From Streptomyces sp. (GTDB taxonomy: Bacteria; Actinomycetota; Actinomycetes; Streptomycetales; Streptomycetaceae): a DNA stretch of 47,902 nt. The notes under the pieces were generated by a model. It was not told the DNA's origin. It saw only the letters and a list, made by a program, of their open reading frames with translations, and ran no database searches. The DNA lies in assembly GCF_031181705.1 (NCBI RefSeq), contig NZ_JAPSKN010000030.1:1-47902 (forward strand), in the 5' to 3' direction. This document shows positions 28,475-37,465 of the stretch, in pieces. Position numbers and translations under genes: made by a program. Numbering within the stretch: the first letter of the stretch is position 1; each line of letters starts with the position of its first letter.

Positions 28475-28869
28475 CGCGGTACCACCGCGAAGGCCTCGAT
28501 CTCCATCAGGCAGTCGGGGCGGACCAGCCCCGCGACCCGCACCGCCGACGCGGCCGGCAGCCGGTCGTCGGGTATGTGCGCGGCCCGGGCGGCGCGGATC
28601 GCGGGCAGGTGGGCCATGTCCGTGACGAAGCAGGTGAGTTTCACCACGTCGTCGAAGGTCGCCCCGGCGGCGGCCAGGCACCGCCGCAGGTTCTCGAAGA
28701 CCTGGCGGGCCTGGGCCGCCGGGTCGCCCGCGCCGACCGCCCGGCCCTCCTCGTCCAGCGGGAGTTGACCGGCGACCGCCACGAGACGGCCCGTGCCCGT
28801 CACCACATGGCTGTACTGCGCCGCGGGGGCGACTCCGTCGGGGGCGGGGATCCTCGTCAGCTCACTCAT
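28471..28869 (-). CDS. RidA/YjgF family protein
   Basis: A 132-aa protein of the RidA (YjgF/YER057c/UK114) family, which forms trimers; classical members hydrolyse reactive enamine/imine intermediates from PLP enzymes. Seen are YSHVVTGTGRLVAVAGQLPLDEEG, QARQVFENLRRCLAAAGATFDDVVKLTCFVTDM (in pieces) and the C-terminal LMEIEAFAVV with the conserved glutamate. The arginine that binds the substrate carboxylate in classical RidA lies in the region RVAGLVRPDCLMEIE. ATG 28869 is chosen from family length; GTG 28887 is an alternative, and neither has a strong ribosome site. It is the first gene of a pair with the GNAT enzyme. Confidence 0.88.
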   Translation of the reverse strand: MSELTRIPAPDGVAPAAQYSHVVTGTGRLVAVAGQLPLDEEGRAVGAGDPAAQARQVFENLRRCLAAAGATFDDVVKLTCFVTDMAHLPAIRAARAAHIPDDRLPAASAVRVAGLVRPDCLMEIEAFAVVPR

Positions 28870-28930
28870 GGGTCCATGGTGGATCACGGGTGTGACAGCG
28901 CCCGCCCCCGGTGGACGGGCCGTGCGCGGC

Positions 28931-30523
28931 TCAGCCGCGGAAGCCGAGCAGGCCGTGCAGCGTCGAACCCTTCGAGGCGCCAGGCCCCGCCTTCTTCGGC
29001 GCCCCCTCGGCCGCCGCCGGCTTCGGGTCCGGCAGCGCCTCGCACACGGCGTCCGCGGTGCCGTACCCGCGCGGCACGGTGCCGTCGGTCAGATAGGCCG
29101 CCAAGTGCTCGTCCAGGCAGGCGTTCCCGCTGAGCGTGATGCCGTGGTTGCCGCCGCCCTCCTCGACGACCAGGCTGGAGCGGGCCAGCAGACGGTGGGC
29201 CGTGACGGCCCCCTCGTACGGAGTGGCCGCGTCGCCGGTCGCCTGGAAGAGCAGCACCGGCGGCAGCTTGCCGTTGGCGACGTTCACCGGGCGCAGCGAC
29301 GCGGTCGGCCAGAACGCGCAGGGCGCGTTGTACCAGGCGTTGTTCCAGGTCATGAACGGCGCCTTCTCGTACACCGCCCAGTTGTCCTCGCGCCACCGCC
29401 GCCGGTCGCGCGGCCAGTCGGCGTCCCGGCACTGCACGGAGGTGTAGACGCTGTAGCCGTTGTCACCGGAGGCGTCGACCGCGCCGAAGTCCTCGTACGC
29501 CCGCACCAGCGGCTCGGGGTTCTTGTCGTTGACGTACGCCGCGAACGCCTCGGCGAGGGACGGCCAGTAGCCGTTGTAGTAGCCGCCCGGGATGAAGGTG
29601 TCCTCCAGCTCCGAGGCGCCGACCGTGCCGCCCGCCGGCCTCTTCGCCAGCGCGGACCGCATCGCGTACCACTTGGCCTCGACCCTCTCCGGGTCGGTGC
29701 CCAGCCGGTATGCCGTGTCGTACCGGGCGACCCAGGCCAGGAAGGCGCGGTGGCGGTCGTTGAAGGCCAGGTCCTGGTTGAGATTGGCCTCGTACCAGAC
29801 GTCGGTCGGGTCGACCACGGAGTCCAGGACCAGCCGCCGCACCCGCTCGGGGAAGAACCTGGCGTACACCGCGCCCAGGTAGGTGCCGTACGAGTAGCCG
29901 AAGTAGTTGATCCTCTCGGCGCCCAGGGCCCGGCGGATGGCGTCCATGTCGCGTACGGCGCTGGTGGTGCTGATGTAGGGCAGCAGATCCCCGTACTTCT
30001 TGCCGCAGGCGGCGGCGAAGGACCTGGCGCGGTCGAGGTTGGCCTTCTCGACCGCGGGCGAGGCGGGCGGGGAGTTGGGGCGGACCGGGTCGAAGTGGCC
30101 CGGCCGGCAGTCCAGTGCCGGCTTGCTCGCGCCCACGCCGCGCGGGTCGAAGCCGATGACGTCGTACTGGGCCGCGACCTCCTTCGGCAGGGCCGAGGCG
30201 ACGAATCCGGCGAGCGTCAGACCGCTGCCGCCGGGACCGCCCGGGTTGACCAGGAGCGGCCCCTGGTGGGTCTTGGCGGTGTGCGGCACGCGGGACAGGG
30301 CGAGGGTGATCTGCCGCCCCTGTGGCCTGCGATGGTCCAGGGGCACCTTCAGGGACGCGCACTGCAGCGTCGGGTAGGTCTCGGTGGCGCAGTCCTTCCA
30401 GGTGAGCTTCGCGGAGTGCACGGAGTCCGTGGTGCCCGGTGCGCTCGCCTCGGCGGGAACGGCCGTGAAGGTCCCGGCCATGACGACGGCGGCGCCGCAC
30501 AGCGCGGCTGCGCGTTTTCTCAT
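28931..30523 (-). CDS. Secreted alpha/beta hydrolase, tripeptidyl aminopeptidase (TAP/SlpD) type
   Basis: A 530-aa exported serine peptidase of the S33 TAP group, which in Streptomyces removes tripeptides from the N-termini of extracellular proteins. The signal peptide spans about residues 1-27 (MRKRAAALCGAAVVMAGTF to AEA). The oxyanion region is NPGGPGGSG, the nucleophile Ser211 in GYSYGTYLG, the acid in ATGDAATPYEGA and the base in EEGGGNHGITL. Several cysteines (for example WKDCATE, LQCASL, NAPCAFW) suggest disulfides. The Lys/Pro/Gly-rich C-terminal tail is unusual. The ATG at 30523 follows GGGAGGA. It is a single gene; exact substrate is not certain. Confidence 0.9.
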   Translation of the reverse strand: MRKRAAALCGAAVVMAGTFTAVPAEASAPGTTDSVHSAKLTWKDCATETYPTLQCASLKVPLDHRRPQGRQITLALSRVPHTAKTHQGPLLVNPGGPGGSGLTLAGFVASALPKEVAAQYDVIGFDPRGVGASKPALDCRPGHFDPVRPNSPPASPAVEKANLDRARSFAAACGKKYGDLLPYISTTSAVRDMDAIRRALGAERINYFGYSYGTYLGAVYARFFPERVRRLVLDSVVDPTDVWYEANLNQDLAFNDRHRAFLAWVARYDTAYRLGTDPERVEAKWYAMRSALAKRPAGGTVGASELEDTFIPGGYYNGYWPSLAEAFAAYVNDKNPEPLVRAYEDFGAVDASGDNGYSVYTSVQCRDADWPRDRRRWREDNWAVYEKAPFMTWNNAWYNAPCAFWPTASLRPVNVANGKLPPVLLFQATGDAATPYEGAVTAHRLLARSSLVVEEGGGNHGITLSGNACLDEHLAAYLTDGTVPRGYGTADAVCEALPDPKPAAAEGAPKKAGPGASKGSTLHGLLGFRG

Positions 30524-30660
30524 GGAGTCCTCCCAGGACGGCGGGATCGAGGCCCGCGAGGGTCACCGTCCTCGCCGCATCGTCCCGGAAAGCGATCCCG
30601 GAAGAACTCATTCCGTCACACGCATGACCCAATTGGATCTTCGGATGCGCTCGTATGCTC

Positions 30661-31701
30661 CTAAAGAAGCGAAAGTTGGGTGGGTCCGGACACGGGCGGT
30701 TCCTCCACCGGCTCGGCAGGCCGGATCCGCCGGGGCGTTCCGGCGCGCGTGGGCCCGATGCCGTACTCCTCGGCCAGCTCGTGCACCTGACGGGTGATCC
30801 GGCGCTGGTACCACTTCGGCGCGTAGGAGCCGTCCGCGTACAGCCGCTCGTAGCGCGGCACCAGGTACGGGTGGTGCCGCTCCAGCCAGGTCATGAACCA
30901 CTCGCGGGCGCCGGGCCGCAGGTGCAGCACCAGCGGGGTGACGGACGTCGCCCCGGAGGCGGCTATCGCCCGCACGGTCGCCCGGAGGTGGTCCGGCCGG
31001 TCGCTCAGGAACGGGATGACCGGCGCCATCAGCACACCGCAGCCGATGCCGTGCTCGCCGAAGGCCCGCACCACCTCCAGGCGCCGCTCCGGCGCGGGCG
31101 TGCCCGGCTCGACGGTGCGCCACAGCTCCTGGTCGGTGAAGCCGACCGAGACGGAGATGCCGACGTCGGTCACCTGTGCCGCCTGCCGGATCAGGTCCAG
31201 GTCGCGCAGGATCAGCGTGCCCTTGGTCAGGATGGAGAAGGGGTTCGCGCGGTCGCGCAGGGCCGCGACGATGCCCGGCATCAGCCGGTAGCGGCCCTCG
31301 GCGCGCTGGTAGCAGTCGACGTTCGTGCCCATGGCGATGTGCTCGCCCCGCCAGCGGGGCGAGGCCAGCTGCCGGCGCAGCAGCTCCGGCGCGTTGGTCT
31401 TGACGACGATCTGGCTGTCGAAGCCGAGCCCGGTGTCGAGGTCGAGATAGCTGTGCGTCTTGCGGGCGAAGCAGTACACGCACGCGTGGGAGCAGCCCCG
31501 GTAGGGGTTCACCGTCCACTGGAACGACATCCGGGAGACCGCCGGCACCCGGTTGATGATCGACCGGGCCCGGATCTCGTGGAACGTGATGCCGGCGAAC
31601 TCCGGCGTGTCGAAGGTGCGGGTCGTCACCGCGTCCGCGCCGAACAGCGCGGCGTCGGCCCGGCCGTGTTCGGAGTCCGCTGTGAGGTTCTCCCAGCGCA
31701 T
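30661..31701 (-). CDS. Radical SAM protein, Rv2578c type (spore photoproduct lyase-like)
   Basis: A 346-aa radical SAM enzyme with the CX3CX2C cluster GCSHACVYCFARKTH near residues 69-84. It is preceded by FQWTVNPYRG and followed by the barrel strands FDSQIVVKTNAPELL, GISVSVGF and LMAPVIPFLSD, a pattern shared with Rv2578c of M. tuberculosis and distantly with spore photoproduct lyase. It should generate a 5'-deoxyadenosyl radical with a 4Fe-4S cluster; the substrate is unknown. GAGGAGG sets the ATG at 31701. A LexA box 33 bases upstream suggests SOS control and a DNA-repair role, consistent with the reported LexA regulation of the mycobacterial homologue. Confidence 0.9.
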   Translation of the reverse strand: MRWENLTADSEHGRADAALFGADAVTTRTFDTPEFAGITFHEIRARSIINRVPAVSRMSFQWTVNPYRGCSHACVYCFARKTHSYLDLDTGLGFDSQIVVKTNAPELLRRQLASPRWRGEHIAMGTNVDCYQRAEGRYRLMPGIVAALRDRANPFSILTKGTLILRDLDLIRQAAQVTDVGISVSVGFTDQELWRTVEPGTPAPERRLEVVRAFGEHGIGCGVLMAPVIPFLSDRPDHLRATVRAIAASGATSVTPLVLHLRPGAREWFMTWLERHHPYLVPRYERLYADGSYAPKWYQRRITRQVHELAEEYGIGPTRAGTPRRIRPAEPVEEPPVSGPTQLSLL

Positions 31702-31733
31702 GGTGCCTCCTCGGTAGCTCGGACCACAGAATA

Positions 31734-31745
31734 GAACACATGTTC
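31734..31745 (-). promoter_or_regulatory. LexA (SOS) box upstream of the radical SAM gene
   Basis: GAAC-ACAT-GTTC, also a 5-2-5 dyad GAACA/TGTTC, matches the GAAC-N4-GTTC LexA site of Actinobacteria and Firmicutes. On the minus strand it immediately precedes TATTCT, a plausible -10, so LexA binding would block transcription. Confidence 0.65.
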
Positions 31746-31747
31746 CC

Positions 31748-31781
31748 TTGATCGTGCGAGGGTGTTTTCCGAACGTGTTCG
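31748..31781 (+). promoter_or_regulatory. Candidate promoter of the SRPBCC gene with dyad on the -10
   Basis: TTGATC (31748-31753) and GAACGT (31771-31776) are 17 nt apart. The palindrome CGAAC-GT-GTTCG (31770-31781) covers the -10. Its spacer is two bases, not four, so it is not a standard LexA box. Confidence 0.4.
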
Positions 31782-31793
31782 ACCGGGTGGGAC

Positions 31794-31810
31794 GCCCCCG
31801 ATTTGGGGGC
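31794..31810 (+). other. Leader hairpin of the SRPBCC gene
   Basis: GCCCCC and GGGGGC form a 6-bp stem around GATTT. A second weaker GGGG/CCCC pairing follows up to about 31845, before the ribosome site. They may affect translation or message stability. Confidence 0.35.
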
Positions 31811-31871
31811 CCGGGCGGCGGGGTGGTTGGCTTGCCCCGACCCCCGAGCAACCAGGTCCTGGAGGAAAGCG

Positions 31872-32315
31872 ATGGCGCAGGTCGAGGCCACTACGGAGCG
31901 GATCGTCGCGGCGGACGCGGAGACGGTGTTCGACGCCCTCGCCGATTACAGCGGCACGCGCGCGAAGCTGATGCCCGAGCAGTTCAGCGAGTACGAGGTC
32001 CGCGAGGGCGGCGACGGCGAGGGCACGCTCGTCCACTGGAAGCTCCAGGCCACCAGCAAGCGCGTGCGCGACTGCCTGCTGGAGGTCACCGAGCCCACCG
32101 ACGGGGAGCTGGTCGAGAAGGACCGCAACTCCTCCATGGTCACCACCTGGCGCGTCACCCCCGCCGGCGAGGGCAGGGCCCGCGTCGTGGTGACCACCAC
32201 CTGGGCCGGCGCCGGCGGCATCGGCGGCTTCTTCGAGAGGACCTTCGCGCCCAAGGGCCTCGCCCGGATCTACGACGCGCTGCTCGCCAGGCTCGCGGCC
32301 GAGGTCGAGAAGTAG
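31872..32315 (+). CDS. SRPBCC (polyketide cyclase/START-like) family protein
   Basis: A 147-aa single-domain helix-grip protein with a hydrophobic pocket. It starts AQVEATTERIVAADAETVFDALADY, then alternates beta strands (GTLVHWKLQAT, ARVVVTTTWAG) and ends in a long C-terminal helix (FFERTFAPKGLARIYDALLARLAAEVEK read in parts), as in SRPBCC proteins that bind lipids or small hydrophobic molecules. No ligand or catalytic residue is evident. GGAGG at 31861-31865 gives an ideal start at ATG 31872. It is divergent from the radical SAM gene and shares its 170-bp regulatory region, which contains a LexA box and another dyad. Confidence 0.88.
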   Translation: MAQVEATTERIVAADAETVFDALADYSGTRAKLMPEQFSEYEVREGGDGEGTLVHWKLQATSKRVRDCLLEVTEPTDGELVEKDRNSSMVTTWRVTPAGEGRARVVVTTTWAGAGGIGGFFERTFAPKGLARIYDALLARLAAEVEK

Positions 32316-32477
32316 CCGTTCACGGGTCCAAGCCCCAAGTGGGGCGCGGGTGTTGGGCCCCTCACCGGTTCGGGTGATCTCCGTACCGATCGGCTCTGTG
32401 CCGTAACTCGTCGCGCTTGCTCATAGTTGTCGCTTTTACGCGGGAATGGTGTGGCGGCGCGACGAGGGGAGCGGTGA

Positions 32478-34862
32478 GTGGGCGGGATCACTCTGGCGCA
32501 GGACGAACCGGCGGTGGCACCTCCCGACACCCCCGCCCCACCACCGCCCCCGGCCGCCGGACTCAGCCCCCGCCGGGTGCGGTTGATCTTCTTCGCGCTC
32601 ATGCTGGCCCTGCTCCTGGCCGCCCTGGAGCAGATGATCGTCGCCACGGCCCTGCCGAAGATCGTCGGCGAACTGCACGGCCTGGACCGGATGTCCTGGG
32701 CGATCACCGCCTATCTGCTCACGGCGACGGTCGGCCTGCCGATCTACGGCAAGCTCGGCGATCTGCTCGGCCGCAAGGGCGTCTTCCAGTTCGCCATCGT
32801 CGTCTTCGTCGTCGGCTCCGCGCTCGCGGGCCGGGCGCGGACCATGGACCAGCTGATCGCCTTCCGCGCGCTGCAGGGCGTCGGCGCGGGCGGCCTCATG
32901 ATCGGCGTCCAGGCGATCATCGCCGACATCGTGCCGCCCCGGCAGCGCGCCCGCTACATGGGCCTGATCGGCGCCGCCTTCGGTCTCGCCTCGGTGGCCG
33001 GGCCCCTGCTCGGCGGCTACTTCACGGACCACCTCACCTGGCGCTGGTGCTTCTACGTCAACGTCCCCTTCGGCCTGCTCACGCTCGCCGTCGTCGCCGT
33101 CGCGCTCAAGCTGCCCAAGCCCGCCGTCAGGGCCCGGCTGGATCTCCTCGGCGCGCTGCTGCTCACCACCGCCTCCACCTGCCTGGTCCTGCTGACCAGC
33201 TGGGGCGGCACCGAGTACGCCTGGGACTCGCGCGTGATCCTCGGCCTCGGGGCCGGCGTCGCCGTGTCCACCGTCCTCTTCCTCGTCGCCGAGCGCTTCG
33301 CCGCCGAACCCCTCATCCCGCTGCGGCTGTTCCGGGACTCCGTCTTCAACGTCACCGGCCTGATCGGCCTGGTCGTCGGCGCCGGGCTGTTCGGCGCCGC
33401 CAGCTACCTGCCGACGTACCTGCAGATGGTCGACGGGGCCTCCGCCACCGAGTCGGGCCTGCTCATGCTGCCGATGATGGGCGGCATCGTCGGCGCCTCG
33501 ATCATCGCGGGGCAGCTCATCAGCCGCACCGGCCGCTACAAGGCCTACCCGATCCTCGGCGGCGCCCTCTCCGTCACCGGCATGTGGCTGCTGTCCCGCC
33601 TGGAGACCGGCACGCCCCGGCTGCACTACAGCGTCTGGATGGCCGTCCTCGGCGCCGGCATCGGCTTGGTGATGCCGGTGCTGATCCTCGCCGTGCAGAA
33701 CTCGGTGCGCCCCGCCGACCTCGGCACCGCCACCAGCGCCAACAACTACTTCCGGCAGATCGGCGGCAGCGTCGGAGCCGCCGTCTTCGGCACCCTCTTC
33801 GCCGACCGGCTCGCCGGCGCCCTGGCCGACCGCCTGCCCCCGCGCGCGGGCGGCGGCCTGCCGGACCCCGAGTCCATCACGCCGCAGCTGGTGCACACCC
33901 TGCCCCCGGCCCTGCGCGACGGCTACATCCGGGCGTACGCCGACGCCATGCCGCGGATCTTCCTCTACCTGGTGCCGGTGCTGGTCCTCGGACTGGTCCT
34001 CGCCCTCTTCCTCAAGGAGAAACCCCTGGTGTCCCACAACGCCTCCGTCACCGACCCGGACACGGGGACCACCCCGATCCCCCAGGCACGCGGCGCGTAC
34101 GCCGCCGGAGTCCCCGTGTGCGGCTCGGTGCAGCACCACGACGGGACCGTCGTGCCCCGCGCGGCTCTCACGCTCATCGACGTCACCGGCCGGCAGACCG
34201 GACGCGGCGCCAGCGGCGAGGACGGCCGCTACGCCCTGGCCACGCCGGGTCCCGGCTCGTACGTCCTGATCGCCGCGGCCGGCGGGCACCAGCCGCAGGC
34301 GGTCTCCGTGACCGTCGGCGAACGGCCCGTCGAACTCGACATCGTCCTCGGCGGCGCCGGGAACCTCGTCGGCAGCGTCGTCACCGCCGACGGCACGCCC
34401 GTGCGGGACGCCACCGTCACGCTCACCAACGTCCACGGCGAGGTCGTCGCCACCACCCGCAGCGGCCGGGAGGGCGGCTACGTCATCACCGACCTGGTCG
34501 CCGGCGAGTACACCCTCGCCGCCAGCGCCCCCGCCTTCCGCCCGGCCGCGCTCCCCGTCACCGTCCAGGCCGCCCGCGAGACCCGCCGGGACATCGAACT
34601 GGCCGGCGGCGCCGTCCTGCGCGGCACCGTCCGGGCCGGGGGCGGCCGGCCCGTGGAGGACGCCCGCGTGACCCTGCTGGACGTGGCGGGCAACGTCGTC
34701 GACACCCTCACCACCGGCCCCGACGGCATCTTCCGCTTCGTCGACCTGTCCTCCGGCGAGTACACCGTCATCGCCGCCGGATACCCGCCCGTCGCCACCG
34801 TCCTCCAGGTCGCCGGGGGCGGGCGGACCGAACGGGACCTGCAGCTGGGGCACGAGGACTGA
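32478..34862 (+). CDS. DHA2-type MFS transporter fused to three carboxypeptidase-regulatory-like domains
   Basis: A 794-aa protein. Residues about 30-518 form a 14-helix drug:H+ antiporter 2 transporter with the DHA2 features LDRMSWAITAYLLTATV, the motif A-like GKLGDLLGRKGVF and motif C region GAAFGLASVAGPLLGG. After the last helix and a short linker come three tandem beta-sandwich domains of about 80 residues (about 546-625, 626-710, 711-794). Each has a DGTPVRDATVTL-like strand and a GGYVITDLVAGEYTL-like strand, as in carboxypeptidase-regulatory/CnaB-like folds. With 14 helices the tail should be cytoplasmic, odd for such domains. The GTG at 32478 follows GAGGGG. Substrate unknown. Confidence 0.9.
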   Translation: MGGITLAQDEPAVAPPDTPAPPPPPAAGLSPRRVRLIFFALMLALLLAALEQMIVATALPKIVGELHGLDRMSWAITAYLLTATVGLPIYGKLGDLLGRKGVFQFAIVVFVVGSALAGRARTMDQLIAFRALQGVGAGGLMIGVQAIIADIVPPRQRARYMGLIGAAFGLASVAGPLLGGYFTDHLTWRWCFYVNVPFGLLTLAVVAVALKLPKPAVRARLDLLGALLLTTASTCLVLLTSWGGTEYAWDSRVILGLGAGVAVSTVLFLVAERFAAEPLIPLRLFRDSVFNVTGLIGLVVGAGLFGAASYLPTYLQMVDGASATESGLLMLPMMGGIVGASIIAGQLISRTGRYKAYPILGGALSVTGMWLLSRLETGTPRLHYSVWMAVLGAGIGLVMPVLILAVQNSVRPADLGTATSANNYFRQIGGSVGAAVFGTLFADRLAGALADRLPPRAGGGLPDPESITPQLVHTLPPALRDGYIRAYADAMPRIFLYLVPVLVLGLVLALFLKEKPLVSHNASVTDPDTGTTPIPQARGAYAAGVPVCGSVQHHDGTVVPRAALTLIDVTGRQTGRGASGEDGRYALATPGPGSYVLIAAAGGHQPQAVSVTVGERPVELDIVLGGAGNLVGSVVTADGTPVRDATVTLTNVHGEVVATTRSGREGGYVITDLVAGEYTLAASAPAFRPAALPVTVQAARETRRDIELAGGAVLRGTVRAGGGRPVEDARVTLLDVAGNVVDTLTTGPDGIFRFVDLSSGEYTVIAAGYPPVATVLQVAGGGRTERDLQLGHED

Positions 34863-34872
34863 ACCCCACCGG

Positions 34873-34907
34873 CGCGCGGGGTCGCACGCCGGTGCGCACC
34901 CCGCGCG
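34873..34907 (+). terminator. Terminator of the MFS transporter gene
   Basis: A perfect 10-bp stem CGCGCGGGGT/ACCCCGCGCG (34873-34882 with 34898-34907) encloses a second CGCAC/GTGCG stem. It starts 10 bases after the stop codon. Confidence 0.8.
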
Positions 34908-35005
34908 AGCAATTCCCGCGTTGCCGCACATCGCCGGTGGCCCTCGCCGTACGGTGGTGACGCCGGCACAGATCTTGCGGATCCGTGGGAGAGAGGGCCT
35001 GGGCC

Positions 35006-37465
35006 ATGGACCGTGGCAGCGAGCGGGAGACGCCTCCCGGCCCGGAAGCCGGGCAGGTGGCGGAGCCCGCCGAGCCCGGACGCGTCCCCCTGGCCGTGGT
35101 CGTCGTCGACCGCGAAGGCCTCGTATCGCACTGGAGCCGGGGCGCACGCCGCCTGTTCGGCGTCCCCAGGGAAGAGGCCATCGGCCGCCCCGCCCTCGAT
35201 CTGCTCCCCGTCTCCGGCGCCCTGGCCGAAGGGCGTGGACCGGCCCCGCACACCGACGACGGCCTCGGACCCGACCTCGAATCCTCCCTGGACGGCGGGC
35301 TCTCCTACCCCGCGGCGGGCCGCGCCCGCCTCGCCGCGCCCGGCCGGGCGCGGGCCGACGTCCTGTGGTGGGCCTATCCGCTGGTCGGCCCCGGACCCGA
35401 GCGGCTGCTCGTGCTCGCCGCGGACGCGGAGGGCTTGCGCCCCGGCGACGGGACCTTCGAGCGGATCGCGCCCGGCTTCGCGCTGCACACCGACTTCCCC
35501 GGCGCGGAGGAACTCGCCCGCCGGCTGCCCGAGATCCTGCCCAGCATGAGCGTCGGCGAGAGCGCCCGCATCGTCGGGCAGATCCTCGAACTGGGCTACC
35601 CCGTCCTGGAGTTCAGCCAGAACGACCGGGTGCCCGTCACCCCCGACTGGGGCGTGGCCCGGCGCGCCGAACGCAAGGCGCGCCGCGAGCGGGCCGCGCG
35701 GGCCCGGGCCGCGGGCGAGCCCGTACCGGAGGAACTGCCCGACGAGGCCGAGGACCTGGAGTACGCCGCCGTCCGCGAACGCCTGGAGTTCCTCAACGAG
35801 GTCAGCGGACGCATCGGCACCTCCCTCGACCTGTCGCGCACCATCGTCGAGGTCAGCAGGGCCGTCGTGCCGCGCTTCACGGACGTCGCGGGCACTTATC
35901 TGCGCGAACAGGTCGTCGCGGGCGAGGGGTTCCCCGACGGCGTGCCCGACACGACGACCCTGTGGCACCGGGTCGCCGTCGAGCACACCGACGAACCCGG
36001 CCGCTGGGACGACGTCGTACCGGTCGGCGAGGCCATGCCCTTCCCGGCGCACACGCCGTTCTTCCAGTGCATGACCACCGGCGAGCCGGTGCTCGTGCCG
36101 CGCGTCAGCGAGGAGATGGGCCACGCCATCGCCGCGCAGTTCGAAAAGCGCGACATCCGGCCGCTCATCACGGGCCGCTCGATGCTGGTGGTGCCGCTGA
36201 AGGCACGCGATGTCGTCCTCGGTTTCATGATCCTGCTGCGCCACCCCGAGCGGCCCGTCTTCAACGACATGGACCGGGTCACCGGCGCCGAACTCGCCGC
36301 CCGCGCGGGCCTGGTGCTGGACAACGCGCGCATGTACACGTTCCAGGAGAACGTCGCCGAGACGCTCCAGGACAGCATGCTGCCGCACATCCCGCCGCGC
36401 ATGGCGGGCTGCGACATCGCCACCCGCTATCTGCCGGGCACCCTGCTCGGACGGGTCGGCGGCGACTGGTTCGACGCGGTGGAACTGCACGGCGGACGCA
36501 CCGCGTTCGTCGTCGGCGACGTCATGGGCCACGGCCTGAACTCGGCCGCCATGATGGGCCAGTTGCGCACGGCCGTGCAGACCATGGCCGGACTCGACCT
36601 GCCGCCCGCCCAGTTGCTGCGCAACCTCGACGACCTCGCCCAGCGCCTCGGCGACACCTACCTGGCGACCTGCCTGTACGCCGTGTACGACCCGATCGCG
36701 AGCGAACTGCACCTCGCCAACGCCGGGCACATCCCGCCCGTCCTGGTCCGGGCCGAGGACGGCCGCAGCGAGCTGCTCGACCTGCCCACGGGCGCGCCCA
36801 TCGGCGTCGGCGGCGTGCCCTTCGAGGCGGTCCGGGTGCGCGTCGAACCCGGCGACCGGCTGGTGATGTGCACCGACGGACTGGTCGAGGTGCGCGGCGA
36901 GGACATCGGCGTGGGCCTGGCGACCCTGTGCGAGTCCGCCGCCCACCCGGCCGCGTCCATGGACGACGCCTGCGACACGATCATCCGCTCCCTCAACACG
37001 CGCGGCGGCCGCAAGGACGACGTGGCCCTGCTGATGGCCCGGCTCAACGGCATCGCGCCGGACGACGTGGCCGAATGGCGCCTGGCCCTCGGCCCGGCCG
37101 AGGCCGGCCGGGCCCGCGCGGTGGTCCGCGAGCAACTGCACGACTGGGGCCTGGCCGAGCTGTCCGCGCCCGCCGAACTGCTGGTCAGCGAACTCGTCAC
37201 CAACGCCGTGCGGCACTCCCACGCCCGCCCGGTCGCTCTGCGCCTGGTGCGCGGGGACACCCTGCTGTGCGAGGTGGACGACGACGACCACGAGCTGCCG
37301 ACCCTGCTCGGCGCCGACCCCCTGGACGACCGGGGGCGCGGTCTCAGGATCGTCAGCACGCTGGCCCGTCAGTGGGGGACCAGCCGCACCGCGGCCGGCA
37401 AGACGGTCTGGTTCGAGCTGACCCCGCCGCGCCGCCGCACACCGTCCGCGTCGAACGCGAAGTGA
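35006..37465 (+). CDS. PAS-GAF-SpoIIE phosphatase-HATPase anti-sigma switch protein
   Basis: An 819-aa cytoplasmic regulator. An N-terminal PAS-like domain (about 25-150) is followed by a helical part with an Arg/Ala-rich charged linker (about 205-240), a GAF domain (about 260-435) and a SpoIIE/PP2C phosphatase (about 445-665; RVGGDWFDA, VVGDVMGHG, CTDGLVE, RKDDVALL). The C-terminal HATPase_c domain (about 675-810) has the N-box ELVTNAVRHSH and the G-box GRGLRIV. It combines phosphatase and anti-sigma kinase in one chain, controlling an unlinked anti-anti-sigma/sigma pair. GAGAGAGGG fits ATG 35006 better than GTG 34985. A strong terminator separates it from the transporter gene. Confidence 0.9.
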   Translation: MDRGSERETPPGPEAGQVAEPAEPGRVPLAVVVVDREGLVSHWSRGARRLFGVPREEAIGRPALDLLPVSGALAEGRGPAPHTDDGLGPDLESSLDGGLSYPAAGRARLAAPGRARADVLWWAYPLVGPGPERLLVLAADAEGLRPGDGTFERIAPGFALHTDFPGAEELARRLPEILPSMSVGESARIVGQILELGYPVLEFSQNDRVPVTPDWGVARRAERKARRERAARARAAGEPVPEELPDEAEDLEYAAVRERLEFLNEVSGRIGTSLDLSRTIVEVSRAVVPRFTDVAGTYLREQVVAGEGFPDGVPDTTTLWHRVAVEHTDEPGRWDDVVPVGEAMPFPAHTPFFQCMTTGEPVLVPRVSEEMGHAIAAQFEKRDIRPLITGRSMLVVPLKARDVVLGFMILLRHPERPVFNDMDRVTGAELAARAGLVLDNARMYTFQENVAETLQDSMLPHIPPRMAGCDIATRYLPGTLLGRVGGDWFDAVELHGGRTAFVVGDVMGHGLNSAAMMGQLRTAVQTMAGLDLPPAQLLRNLDDLAQRLGDTYLATCLYAVYDPIASELHLANAGHIPPVLVRAEDGRSELLDLPTGAPIGVGGVPFEAVRVRVEPGDRLVMCTDGLVEVRGEDIGVGLATLCESAAHPAASMDDACDTIIRSLNTRGGRKDDVALLMARLNGIAPDDVAEWRLALGPAEAGRARAVVREQLHDWGLAELSAPAELLVSELVTNAVRHSHARPVALRLVRGDTLLCEVDDDDHELPTLLGADPLDDRGRGLRIVSTLARQWGTSRTAAGKTVWFELTPPRRRTPSASNAK

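Noticed and set aside
31770..31781. Second LexA box CGAAC-GT-GTTCG
   Set aside because: The spacer is two bases instead of the four required by GAAC-N4-GTTC, so it is reported only as an unidentified dyad.
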